From Rhodopseudomonas faecalis (GTDB lineage Bacteria > Pseudomonadota > Alphaproteobacteria > Rhizobiales > Xanthobacteraceae): a DNA stretch of 53,980 nucleotides. The notes beneath the pieces are model-generated. The model was not told the origin of the DNA. It worked only from the letters and a program-made list of their open reading frames with translations, and ran no database searches. The translations under genes and the position numbers were made by a program. Shown here piece by piece: positions 34,628 through 43,948 of this stretch. Where the stretch lies: assembly GCF_003217325.1 (NCBI RefSeq), contig NZ_QJTI01000026.1, positions 1 through 53,980 of the forward strand, given 5' to 3'. How positions within the stretch are numbered: position 1 is the first letter of the stretch; every line of letters starts with the position of its first letter.

Positions 34628-35226
34628 CTGTTATGACGGCGCACGCCGCACGGCGACACCTTGTCACAGCGGCGTCATAGATCATTTCCTGACCGCACAG
34701 GCAATCTCCATTGCGTGCTCGGCCGTCATCCACCGTTTTGTGGCACCGGATTACATCACCCCTGTCACACGGATCATTATACCGCCGACATTTACCAATC
34801 CCGTGAGCAACTCGGTTCCGACATCGATTTCGCTGGCCACTCGCCGCGGCGTTGAACGATAATCTGAGAGTGCGAATCACCGCTGGTCCCGCGACATAGA
34901 GTTGCGAGGCTCCTTGGTGGTTAAGCCGCTCGAAAATCGAGGCGGCGGACCCTGCGACGTAATTCTGTTCGCAAAGCGGGCAGAGAGCCGCAGTTCAAGG
35001 CGTGATCGACGACTTCCAATAATGGCGTAAGCACGTCCAGCGCGCTGGGCTGTGTCCTAACAACAGACTTTTCCAACGTTGCGGCCGAGCCGCGGTCGTC
35101 CTGGAGCAAGTTAGTTGTGAATGGAATGCCTGCGGACCTGATCTCGAGCCCTGTCGCCGATCTGCCATCTTATTGTGCTCGCAATTGCGAGCCAGATCGC
35201 GACGCAGCATCGCAGAGTGGACAGCC
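34628..35226. other. Spacer between divergent DUF47-pit and DUF4407 genes
   Basis: Contains two weak Pho-box-like elements: TTGTCAC-N4-GCGTCAT at 34671-34688, and CTGTCAC at 34762-34768 with a poor partner. Both are on the plus strand although the phosphate genes read minus. Nothing else is recognised; short minus-strand frames at 34921-35300 match no family. Confidence 0.3.
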
Positions 35227-37140
35227 ATGATTCGTACCGTCCTCAATTTCGTCGCTGGTGTTGACCGCAAGACACTTGAGACCTGCCCCGCCACCGACAA
35301 GATGTGGGCGGCCCATCTGGGCTTTTCGCTCTGCTTGTCATTCCTGGTGGTGCTGGGGGTGTCGTTTCACGCCACCGGCTACATGATCGACAACATCACC
35401 ACGCGCGCGCTGGTCGCCCTGGTGATCGCGCTGACGGTGCTGATGTTCGACCGCGCGCTGTGCCAATCCGACTGGTTCTATCAAGGCTCGTTCTGGAACG
35501 GTAACCCGAGCCCGCAATCGAGCGCCGAGGCCCGGCAGTCGACCTGGCGGTTCGGCAGGATCGCGATCCGGCTGGTGCTGTCGCTGGGGCTGGCCTGGGT
35601 GATCGCGATGTTCCTGGAACTGGCGATCTTCTCCGGCACCATCAATGACAAGATCGAGCGCGACCGCGTCGCCGCCAACCAGCCGATTTTCCAGAAAATC
35701 GCCCAATATGACGCCCAGCTCGGCGCCGAGATCGACCGCCGCCGCGACGCCTCCGCCAATCTGGAAGGCTTGCTGCAGGCCGCCTTGCACGAGACCCCGC
35801 CGATCGACCCGGCGGCGCTGGCCCGCAGCGAGAATGTCGAGCAGCAGATCAAGGCGCTGATGGTCCGCGAAGGCGAATTGCGCGCCGAGCAGCGCCAGAT
35901 CGAACAGACGGTACAGCGTTACGCCGCCGACATGAACGCCGAGGAATTCGGCCAGAAGAACACCCCGACCAATAGCGGCCGCGCCGGCACCGGGCCGCGC
36001 TACGAATTCGCCAAGCGGCAGAAAGAAATCTTCCAGGCGCAGAGCGCCGCCCGCGAGGCCGAGATCGCGCAGCTGCAAGCCAAGGGTGACGAGCTGCGCG
36101 CGGTCCAGGCCCGGATCGCCGCCGAGGCCGAACAGACCCGCGACCGCGAGCGCGCCACCATCGCCGCCAAGCGCGATGCGCTGCAGCTCCAGGTCAACGC
36201 CGCCCGCGCCGAGATCAAGCAGCTGGAAACCGACCGCGCCACCGCGGTCGAGGATTTCCGCCGCAAGGTGATGACCGAGTCCTATTATCAGGAGAAGAAG
36301 GACAAGGCCGACCCGCTGACCCGAATGGCCGCCTATCAGGAATTGAAGAACGATCCGAAGGACGGCGGTACCATCGCGCTGTTCTCGTGGATGACACGCT
36401 TCTTCATCATCTTCCTGGAAATCGTTCCAGTTGTTGCCAAAATCTTCTTTTCGCCGCCCTCGGTTTACGCCGCCAAGATCCAGGCTGAAGTGGACCGCGA
36501 ACGGCGCCGGATCGAGCAGGCCGCGTCCGAACCGCTGCCGCCTTTGGAACCGCAGCCGGAGCGCCGGCCGCGCCCGAGCCTCGGCTCGCGGCTGGCCCGC
36601 ACGCTGTTCAAGAAGTCCGAACCCGCCTTGAACAATGCCGCCGCCGCAACCGCCCGGTCGCGCGGCCATACGCCGGCTCATGGCAATGGTCACCACGCTA
36701 ACGGTCACCACGCCCATGCCGCCAAGGCCGAGCCGGCCGCGACGCCGGCTGCCAGAGCTGCAGCGGAGCACCGCGAGCCGCAGCCGCGGCCACAGCCCCG
36801 CTTGGTGCCGCAGCCGCGCCGCGAGGGCGTGGTGGTGCGCGAAGCCGCCGCTGCCGGCGCCTCGCTGGCCGCGATCCCGATGACCAACCGCGACCGGCCG
36901 GAGCCGGCGCGTGCTGCACCGGCCGACGCCGTGGCGGCGGTGCCCGCCGCCGCTGTGAGCAGCGCGGCGCTGACCAACGCCTATTTCGACGACCGCACCC
37001 ATCCGGCAACCAGGCCGGAGCAGGCCGAGCAGCGCGATATCGAGCCCGCCCGGAGCGCGGCCGACGCCGCCGGCCAGGGCAAGGGCGGATTCTCGTCAAT
37101 GAACTACTCGCTGCGCTACGGCGCCTTGCAGAGCCCGTAG
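35227..37140 (+). CDS. DUF4407 membrane protein with coiled coil and His/Ala/Pro-rich tail
   Basis: 637 residues from ATG 35227. Three membrane helices (about 30-50, 58-78, 112-136), a long coiled coil (about 145-370: QQIKALMVREGELRAEQRQI and following), and a fourth membrane helix (about 380-410, FFIIFLEIVPVVAKIFF) define DUF4407. The last 200 or so residues are low-complexity, rich in Ala, Pro, Arg and Glu, with a His/Gly/Asn cluster (HGNGHHANGHHAHAAK) that could bind metal. The family has no settled function; some members neighbour stress or defence genes, but nothing nearby supports that here. It stands alone. Confidence 0.85.
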   Translation: MIRTVLNFVAGVDRKTLETCPATDKMWAAHLGFSLCLSFLVVLGVSFHATGYMIDNITTRALVALVIALTVLMFDRALCQSDWFYQGSFWNGNPSPQSSAEARQSTWRFGRIAIRLVLSLGLAWVIAMFLELAIFSGTINDKIERDRVAANQPIFQKIAQYDAQLGAEIDRRRDASANLEGLLQAALHETPPIDPAALARSENVEQQIKALMVREGELRAEQRQIEQTVQRYAADMNAEEFGQKNTPTNSGRAGTGPRYEFAKRQKEIFQAQSAAREAEIAQLQAKGDELRAVQARIAAEAEQTRDRERATIAAKRDALQLQVNAARAEIKQLETDRATAVEDFRRKVMTESYYQEKKDKADPLTRMAAYQELKNDPKDGGTIALFSWMTRFFIIFLEIVPVVAKIFFSPPSVYAAKIQAEVDRERRRIEQAASEPLPPLEPQPERRPRPSLGSRLARTLFKKSEPALNNAAAATARSRGHTPAHGNGHHANGHHAHAAKAEPAATPAARAAAEHREPQPRPQPRLVPQPRREGVVVREAAAAGASLAAIPMTNRDRPEPARAAPADAVAAVPAAAVSSAALTNAYFDDRTHPATRPEQAEQRDIEPARSAADAAGQGKGGFSSMNYSLRYGALQSP

Positions 37141-37452
37141 CGGACGGGCTGGCGGACCCACAAGCCCGCCGCTCACGATGCGTCGTTGCGGTAGCGGCGG
37201 CGCTTCCCTGGTTTCGCTGGCAAGCGAACCGGGGGAGCCACTTCACCACCCCCTACGCACGCGGTTTGGTGTGGCTGGGCACAGCTCTGATTGTATCTCG
37301 ACGCTCTTAACCGCCGACGCCCGACGCTCCTTAATTGCCTCGTCCCGCTCGGCAGTAATACCCCCACCCGACCGGCCTTACGGCCGGCCACCCTCCCCGC
37401 AAGGGGGAGGGAAAAGAAGCGCGTGGCGCTGTCCCGCAGCACTTTGCTGCCT

Positions 37453-37575
37453 ACTGATACCAACGGCAATTGATACCGACCAGTCCGCACGTCATGGCCG
37501 GGTTCGTCCCAGCCATCCACGTCTTTGATCTTGCGGCGATTTCAAGATACCCGCGACAAGCGCGGGTATGACGGT
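37453..37575. repeat. Dispersed palindromic repeat, copy 1
   Basis: Starts CTGATACCAACGG, contains GTCATGGCCGGG, CAGCCATCCACGTCT, and the short palindrome TACCCGCGACAAGCGCGGGTA (read without gaps at 37548-37568). Copy 2 lies 135 bases downstream in the same orientation. Confidence 0.7.
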
Positions 37576-37709
37576 CATTCATTGATAAGACCCGATGTCA
37601 TGACTGAGGGGCGCCCCTCCTTCAACCACTTCCACTGACCGAGCCCGATCGATCGGCCTGCTCACTCTGGCCGAGCACGCCTGTCCACTGCGAGGCCGCC
37701 ATCCGCGGG

Positions 37710-37845
37710 CTGATACCCACGTAAATTGATACCAACCCATCCGCATGTCATGGCCGGGCTCCGTCCCGGCCATCCACGTCTCTGATCCGACAGCGCTTTC
37801 AAGACGTGGATACCCGCGACAAGCGCGGGCATGACGAGTCAATGG
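37710..37845. repeat. Dispersed palindromic repeat, copy 2
   Basis: CTGATACCCACG, ATTGATACCAACCCATCCGC, GTCATGGCCGGG, CGGCCATCCACGTCT, then ACCCGCGACAAGCGCGGGC. It differs from copy 1 by scattered substitutions and a few indels, so the copies are not a recent tandem duplication. Confidence 0.7.
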
Positions 37846-38182
37846 CAGGAGCCATTGGTATGAGATGGCTATCCTCGTTTGCCGCGCCGTCCGGTTCGAC
37901 CTCTGTTGCCGATGCTTCGTTAGAAGCGCCCTGCTCGGCTCGCCCCACAGCTCAAGGATATCGACCCGTGGGGGAACGGTGGGTCTCGATGGGAGTGCCT
38001 GGGCGGCATCACCAGCGACGGCATCACCATCCCCTACCGTGCGGCCAACGCCTTGTCGCCCACGGCCCGCGCCGAGTTCGACACCAAACGTCCCACGCCC
38101 AACTTCCGACACCCAACGTCCTACGCCCATGTCCAACGATCGGCGCGATAACCACCCGCGCTCCCGCACGCCCCAAAAACCA

Positions 38183-38227
38183 AAAACCCCTCGCCGCCGG
38201 AAATGCTCCGGACCTGCGAGGGGTTTT
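38183..38227 (-). terminator. Bidirectional intrinsic terminator
   Basis: AAAACCCCTCGC (38183-38194) pairs with GCGAGGGGTTTT (38216-38227), with an inner CCGG/CCGG stem in the loop. It lies 63 bases past the stop of the minus-strand gene at 38290. Confidence 0.8.
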
Positions 38228-38289
38228 GCTCAACCCGAAAGCGGCGCGTTCGTGCGCGCCGCCTGCCGCTGCGTAAGACTCTCGCGCGA

Positions 38290-38739
38290 TCAGTTGATGC
38301 GGGAGATCTCGTTGCGGTTTTCGACCGACGGATAGACCGGCGATTCCAGCGAGCTGGCCGGACGGGCCGGCTTGTTGGCGCGGTAGACCTGGAACACGTA
38401 CCAAGCGGCGACCGCGGCCACCGCGATGATCACCTGATTAGTCGGCAGCACCAGCGACACCGCGATCAGCACCACGGCCACGGTGGCAGCCTTCACGACC
38501 TTCTCGCGATCAGCGAAGATGGCGTTGAAGCGATCCCAGTTTTCCGACTTCCACAGCGGCGCGGTGAAGCGGTCGAGACCGAAGCTGGTCCAGGCACCGT
38601 TGAAACCGAGGCGATAGGCCCACAGCAGGAACAGCGCGACCGAGAACGCGGCGATGGCGATGATGGCCCCAATGGGACCGGCGGCGTAGCCGATTACGAC
38701 TACGAGTGCGGCTGCAAAGGCAGCGATCCAATATTGCAT
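38290..38739 (-). CDS. Small membrane protein of unknown function
   Basis: 149 residues. Two helices at the start (about 4-20 and 22-40) and two around 83-115 flank a soluble loop (LGFNGAWTSFGLDRFTAPLW then KSENWDRFNAIFADREKVVK). The tail is polar. GGGAAGG lies eight bases before the ATG and a strong terminator follows, so it is an expressed single gene. No family recognised. Confidence 0.65.
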   Translation of the reverse strand: MQYWIAAFAAALVVVIGYAAGPIGAIIAIAAFSVALFLLWAYRLGFNGAWTSFGLDRFTAPLWKSENWDRFNAIFADREKVVKAATVAVVLIAVSLVLPTNQVIIAVAAVAAWYVFQVYRANKPARPASSLESPVYPSVENRNEISRIN

Positions 38740-38883
38740 TTGACGACCTTCCCACCCGGTTCTGGGTGCCCTTTTAAGGTTGTGTCTCTCTCCGAAGAGA
38801 GGCCGGACTTAGAATCAGCAGTGTGAAGCAATCTTACTCTATGCCCGCTTAAAAACATTGATTCAGAGCGACAAGTTCCTTTG

Positions 38884-38906
38884 GATTGGCGCGTCAAGAG
38901 CCAATC
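38884..38906. promoter_or_regulatory. 7-bp inverted repeat upstream of the small membrane protein gene
   Basis: GATTGGC-N9-GCCAATC, perfect arms, in the 264-base gap between livM and the gene starting at 38739. It could be an operator for the latter; no paired regulator is adjacent. Confidence 0.3.
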
Positions 38907-39003
38907 ACTGTACCTTGCTACCGTATTTTTCGCCATCGCCGCACGGCGGCGCCCGCCCTCGCTCTGGAACTGCGCCGGAACCGGCCGGCGCAGGGCTGGT
39001 CTA

Positions 39004-39972
39004 TCACAGCGAACGTTTGAAGTAGTGCGCGATTTCGCCGACCACGCCGCGGCGGAAGGTCAGCACGCAGATCACGAAGATCGCGCCCTGGATCACCGTG
39101 ACCCATTGCCCGAAGCCGGCCAGATACTGTTGCATGGCGATGATCACGAACGCGCCGACCACCGGCCCGAACACCGTGCCGAGCCCGCCGACCAGCGTCA
39201 TCAGCACGATTTCGCCCGACATGGTCCAATGCACGTCGGTGAGCGAGGCGTTTTGCGCCACGAACACTTTCAGCGAGCCGGCAAAGCCGGCCAGCGTCGC
39301 CGACAGCACGAATGCCAACAGCTTGTAATGGTCCGTGCGATAGCCGAGCGAGATGGCGCGCGGCTCGTTCTCGCGGATCGCCTTCAGCACCTCGCCGAAC
39401 GGCGAATTGATGGCGCGGTAGATGATCAGGAACCCGAACAGGAACCCGGCCAGCACCACGAAATACAGCGTGGTCGGATTGGACAGGTTGATGAAGCCGA
39501 ACAGATGGCCCTGCGGAATGCCCTGGATGCCGTCTTCGCCATGGGTGAATGGCGCCTGCAGATAGACGAAGTACATCAGCTGCGCCAGCGCCAGCGTGAT
39601 CATCGCAAAATAGATGCCCTGGCGGCGGATCGCGATCAGGCCAGTGAGCACGCCGAGCGCGGCGGCGGCCGCGGTGCCGGCGATGATGCCGAGTTCCGGC
39701 GGCAGCCCCCACACTTTCAGCGCGTGCCCGGTGACATAGCCGGCGGTGCCGAGGAACATGGCGTGGCCGAACGACAGCAGCCCGCCATAACCGATCAGCA
39801 GATTGAAAGCGCAGACCAGCAGCGCAAAGCACAGCCCCTGCATCACGAAGAACGGATAGACCCCGGTGAATGGCAGCGCCATCAGCACCACGGTCATGAT
39901 CGCAAACGCGATCATCTCGTCGCGGACGGCGCGGCGGCCGACAGGCATGGCGTTTTCAGTGATCGAGGTCAT
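39004..39972 (-). CDS. livM: Branched-chain amino acid ABC transporter permease LivM
   Basis: 322 residues with about ten membrane helices and the BPD_transp_2 pattern of LivM (GYGGLLSFGHAMFLGTAGYV, then GSLKVFVAQNASLTDVHWTM and GLGTVFGPVVGAF). It pairs with LivH to form the inner-membrane channel. It is the last gene of livG-livF-livK-livH-livM, one base after livH. Confidence 0.94.
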   Translation of the reverse strand: MTSITENAMPVGRRAVRDEMIAFAIMTVVLMALPFTGVYPFFVMQGLCFALLVCAFNLLIGYGGLLSFGHAMFLGTAGYVTGHALKVWGLPPELGIIAGTAAAAALGVLTGLIAIRRQGIYFAMITLALAQLMYFVYLQAPFTHGEDGIQGIPQGHLFGFINLSNPTTLYFVVLAGFLFGFLIIYRAINSPFGEVLKAIRENEPRAISLGYRTDHYKLLAFVLSATLAGFAGSLKVFVAQNASLTDVHWTMSGEIVLMTLVGGLGTVFGPVVGAFVIIAMQQYLAGFGQWVTVIQGAIFVICVLTFRRGVVGEIAHYFKRSL

Positions 39973-39973
39973 T

Positions 39974-40849
39974 TCAGGCAGTCCGTCCAGTAAGGCCCGC
40001 GGGCTTGATCAACAACACCAGCACCATCAACACGAACACCACGGTGTTGGACGCTTCCGGATAGAAATATTTGGTCAGGCCCTCGATGATGCCGAGCGCA
40101 AAGCCGGTGATGATCGAGCCCATGATCGAGCCCATGCCGCCGATCACCACCACCGCGAACACCACGATGATCAGATCGGCGCCCATCAGCGGCCGCACCT
40201 GGTTAATCGGCGCCGACAGCACCCCGGCGAGCGCCGCAAGGCCAACGCCGAGCCCATAAGTCAAGGTGATCATGCGCGGCACATTGATGCCGAACGCGCG
40301 CACCAGCGTCGGGTTTTCGGTCGCGGCGCGCAGATAGGCGCCAAGCTGAGTGCGTTCGATCAGGAACCAGGTCAGCAGGCAGACCGCCAGCGAGAACACC
40401 ACCACCCAGCCGCGATACACCGGCAGGAACATGAAGCCGAGATTGATGCCGCCGCGCAGTTCCTCAGGAATGGCGTAAGGCAGGCCGGACGATCCAAAAT
40501 AGTTTTGGAACACGCCCTGGATGATCAGCCCGAGTCCAAAGGTCAGCAACAGCCCGTACAAATGATCGAGCCCTGACAGCCATTGCAGCATGGTGCGTTC
40601 CAGCAGAATGCCGAACAGCCCGACCACGATCGGCGCGATGATCAGCGCGTACCAATAGCCGATGCCGAGCACATTGAGCAGGAAATAGGCGCAGAACGCG
40701 CCCATCATATAAAGCGCGCCATGGGCGAAATTGATGATGTTGAGCATGCCGAAAATCACGGCAAGGCCGAGGCTGAGCAGCGCGTAGAACGAGCCGTTGA
40801 TCAGCCCGACCAGAAGCTGCGCCAACAGGGCCTGCAGATTGATGTCCAT
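39974..40849 (-). CDS. livH: Branched-chain amino acid ABC transporter permease LivH
   Basis: 291 residues, about eight membrane helices. LivH signatures: LINGSFYALLSLGLAVIFGM, NIINFAHGALYMMGAF, and GMGSIMGSIITGFALGIIEG. Partner permease of LivM in a hydrophobic amino acid or amide-type uptake system. Confidence 0.94.
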   Translation of the reverse strand: MDINLQALLAQLLVGLINGSFYALLSLGLAVIFGMLNIINFAHGALYMMGAFCAYFLLNVLGIGYWYALIIAPIVVGLFGILLERTMLQWLSGLDHLYGLLLTFGLGLIIQGVFQNYFGSSGLPYAIPEELRGGINLGFMFLPVYRGWVVVFSLAVCLLTWFLIERTQLGAYLRAATENPTLVRAFGINVPRMITLTYGLGVGLAALAGVLSAPINQVRPLMGADLIIVVFAVVVIGGMGSIMGSIITGFALGIIEGLTKYFYPEASNTVVFVLMVLVLLIKPAGLTGRTA

Positions 40850-40922
40850 CGTGCCGTGATCCTGACCTGCGAACCGACTTCAAGGGCAAGGCCGGCGGCG
40901 CGTGGCCGCCGGCGCAGTCATG

Positions 40923-42143
40923 TTACTTCTTCAACAGCGCGCACTTGCTGTCGGCGAGCGGGGTAAAAGCCTGATCGGCCGGGATGGTCGCGACCAGCTT
41001 GTAATAGTCCCACGGCCCCTTCGATTCCGACGGCTTCTTGACCTCGAACAGATAGGCCGGGTGAATGGCGCGGCCATTGGCCTGGATTTCGCCCTTGCCG
41101 AACAGCGGATCGTCGGTCGGCATCGACTTCATCTTCTCGACGATCTTGGCGCCGTCCCGCGAATTGCCGCCCATCTGGTCGAGCGTCTTGAAATAGTGCA
41201 CCAGCGCCGCATAGACGCCGGCGTGGACCATGGTCGGCATCTGCTTGTTCTTGATGCGCTCAGAGAAGCGCTTGGCGAATGCGCGGGTCTGGTCGTTGGC
41301 GTCCCAATAGAAGGTTTCGGTAAAATTCAGGCCCTGCGCCACATTGAGGCCGAGCGCGTGCACGTCGCTGATGAACAGCAGCAGCGCCGCCAGCTTCTGG
41401 CCGCCGGCGACGATGCCGAATTCCGACGCCTGCTTGATTGAGTTGGTGGTGTCGCCGCCGGCATTGGCGAGGCCGATGATCTTGGCCTTGGAGGCCTGCG
41501 CCTGCAGCAGGAAGGACGAGAAGTCGGAGGTGTTGAGCGGATGCTTGACGCCGCCGACCACCCGGCCGCCCGAGGCATTGATCACCGCGGTGGTGTCGCG
41601 TTCCAGCGCCGCGCCGAACGCATAGTCCGCGGTCAGGAAGTACCAGGTATCGCCGCCAGCCTTGACCAGCGCGCCGCCGGTGCCGTGCGCCAGCATGTAG
41701 GTGTCATAGGTCCAGTGCACGGTGTTCGGCGAGCACTGTGCATTGGTGAGGTCGGAGCTGGCCGCACCGGAATTGAGATAGACCGCGTTCTTTTCCTTGA
41801 CGATGTTGTTGACCGCCAGCGCCACGCCGGAATTGGGCACGTCGACGATGACGTCGACCTTGTCGACATCGAGCCATTGCCGGGCGATGTTGCCGCCGAT
41901 ATCGGGCTTGTTCTGGTGATCGCCGGAAATCACCTCGATCTTCCAGCCCTTGGCGATCAGCCCGGAATCCTCGGCGGCCATCTGCGCGGCCAGCGTCGAG
42001 CCCGGCCCGCCGACATCGGCATAAAGGCTGGACTGATCGCTGAGCGCGCCGATCTTCACCACCTTGTCGTCGGCCATCGCCGCACCGGCCAACGTCAATG
42101 CCGCCACGGTGCTGAGCAGTCCCGCCATCAATGTCGCACGCAT
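40923..42143 (-). CDS. livK: ABC transporter periplasmic substrate-binding protein, Liv type
   Basis: 406 residues. The signal peptide ends at AGAAMA|DD (about 24). The mature protein is a Peripla_BP_6 fold: KIGALSDQSSLYADVGGPGS, WYFLTADYAFGAALERDTTA, GLANAGGDTTNSIKQASEFG. AGGGAGGAATTG precedes the ATG. The substrate is not certain: this subgroup also includes binders of aromatic acids, amides and short-chain compounds. Confidence 0.9.
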   Translation of the reverse strand: MRATLMAGLLSTVAALTLAGAAMADDKVVKIGALSDQSSLYADVGGPGSTLAAQMAAEDSGLIAKGWKIEVISGDHQNKPDIGGNIARQWLDVDKVDVIVDVPNSGVALAVNNIVKEKNAVYLNSGAASSDLTNAQCSPNTVHWTYDTYMLAHGTGGALVKAGGDTWYFLTADYAFGAALERDTTAVINASGGRVVGGVKHPLNTSDFSSFLLQAQASKAKIIGLANAGGDTTNSIKQASEFGIVAGGQKLAALLLFISDVHALGLNVAQGLNFTETFYWDANDQTRAFAKRFSERIKNKQMPTMVHAGVYAALVHYFKTLDQMGGNSRDGAKIVEKMKSMPTDDPLFGKGEIQANGRAIHPAYLFEVKKPSESKGPWDYYKLVATIPADQAFTPLADSKCALLKK

Positions 42144-42177
42144 CTCAATTCCTCCCTAAAAATTCTTTTTGGATGGC

Positions 42178-42916
<739 letters not shown>

Positions 42917-42924
<8 letters not shown>

Positions 42925-43672
42925 GACCCGCTCCCAGATAGGCTTCCTTGACGCGCTCATCCTGCGTGAGATCGGCGTAGTTGCCCTCGGCCAGCACATG
43001 GCCGCGGGTCAGCACGGTGATCACGTCGGAAAGGTTAGCGACCACCGATAGATTGTGTTCCACCATCAGAATGGTGTGGTTCGCCGAAATCCGTTTGATC
43101 AGCGCCGCGATCTTGTCGATGTCCTCATGGCCCATGCCGGCCATCGGCTCGTCGAGCAGCATCATCTCCGGGTCGAGCGCCAGCGTGGTCGCGATCTCCA
43201 GCGCGCGCTTGCGGCCATAGGGCATTTCCACCGCCGGCGTATTGGCGAATTCGTTGAGGCCGACGTCGTCGAGCAGCGCCAGCGCCCGATCGTTGTAGCG
43301 ATCGAGCACCGCTTTCGAGCGCCAGAAATCGAAGGAACTGCCGTGCTGGCGCTGCAGCGCCACGCGCACATTTTCCAGCGCGGTCAGGTGAGGAAACACC
43401 GCCGAAATCTGAAACGACCGCACCAGCCCGAGCCGCGCGACGTCTGCCGGCGCCATGGTGGTGATATCGCGGCTATTATAGAGAATCTGCCCGGCCGACG
43501 GCCGCAGGAATTTGGTCAAAAGATTAAAGCACGTGGTCTTGCCGGCCCCGTTCGGGCCGATCAACGCATGAATATGTCCACGGCGCACTCGCAGATTGAC
43601 GTCGCGCACGGCGAAGAAGCCGGCGAATTCCTTGGTCAAACTATGAGTTTCAAGAATGAAGTCATCGGCCAA
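42917..43672 (-). CDS. livG: ABC transporter ATP-binding protein LivG
   Basis: 251 residues. Walker A GPNGAGKTT, a degenerate signature region (EMPYGRKRALEIATTLALDP) typical of LivG, and Walker B MMLLDEPMAGM followed by the H-loop MVEHN. First gene of the liv operon, so the promoter lies in 43673-43948, where I see no consensus match. Confidence 0.95.
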
Positions 43673-43948
43673 TCACGTCTCCCCCTCGGCCGGTGCCATA
43701 GCTGGGGCCCTGCCGATTTTGTTCCTGCAGCTCCTCGACGGCGATCACCGCGGGTCCGCTTTGAATAGCAACTATGCAATCAACCGCTGGGGTTGCGCAA
43801 GATGCAATGCACCGCCGCACCCGGCACCACCCTGCTGCGCATCGTCGCTGTGTTCGGTGAGGGCGAACGTCATAACAGCTTCGTGCAGATCGCCTAGTGA
43901 ACCCTGTTGCGGCCGTGGTCGGCCGAAAGGAATACCGGGAGCGCTCGC

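Larger units (their letters stand above)
37141..38289. other. Repeat-rich spacer, no credible gene
   Basis: Over 1.1 kb with stop-dense or repeat-derived frames only. It holds the CCCTCCCC-GCAAGG-GGGAGGG type hairpin near 37384-37402, two copies of a dispersed repeat (37453-37575 and 37710-37845), and the terminator of the next gene. A 196-codon minus-strand frame across it translates the repeats and is rejected. Confidence 0.6.

Noticed and set aside
35338-37002. 554-codon minus-strand frame opposite the DUF4407 gene
   Set aside because: Low-complexity Gly/Leu shadow; the plus frame has membrane helices and a coiled coil in the family order.
37579-38169. 196-codon minus-strand frame in the repeat spacer
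   Set aside because: It translates dispersed repeats, lacks a ribosome site and has no family.
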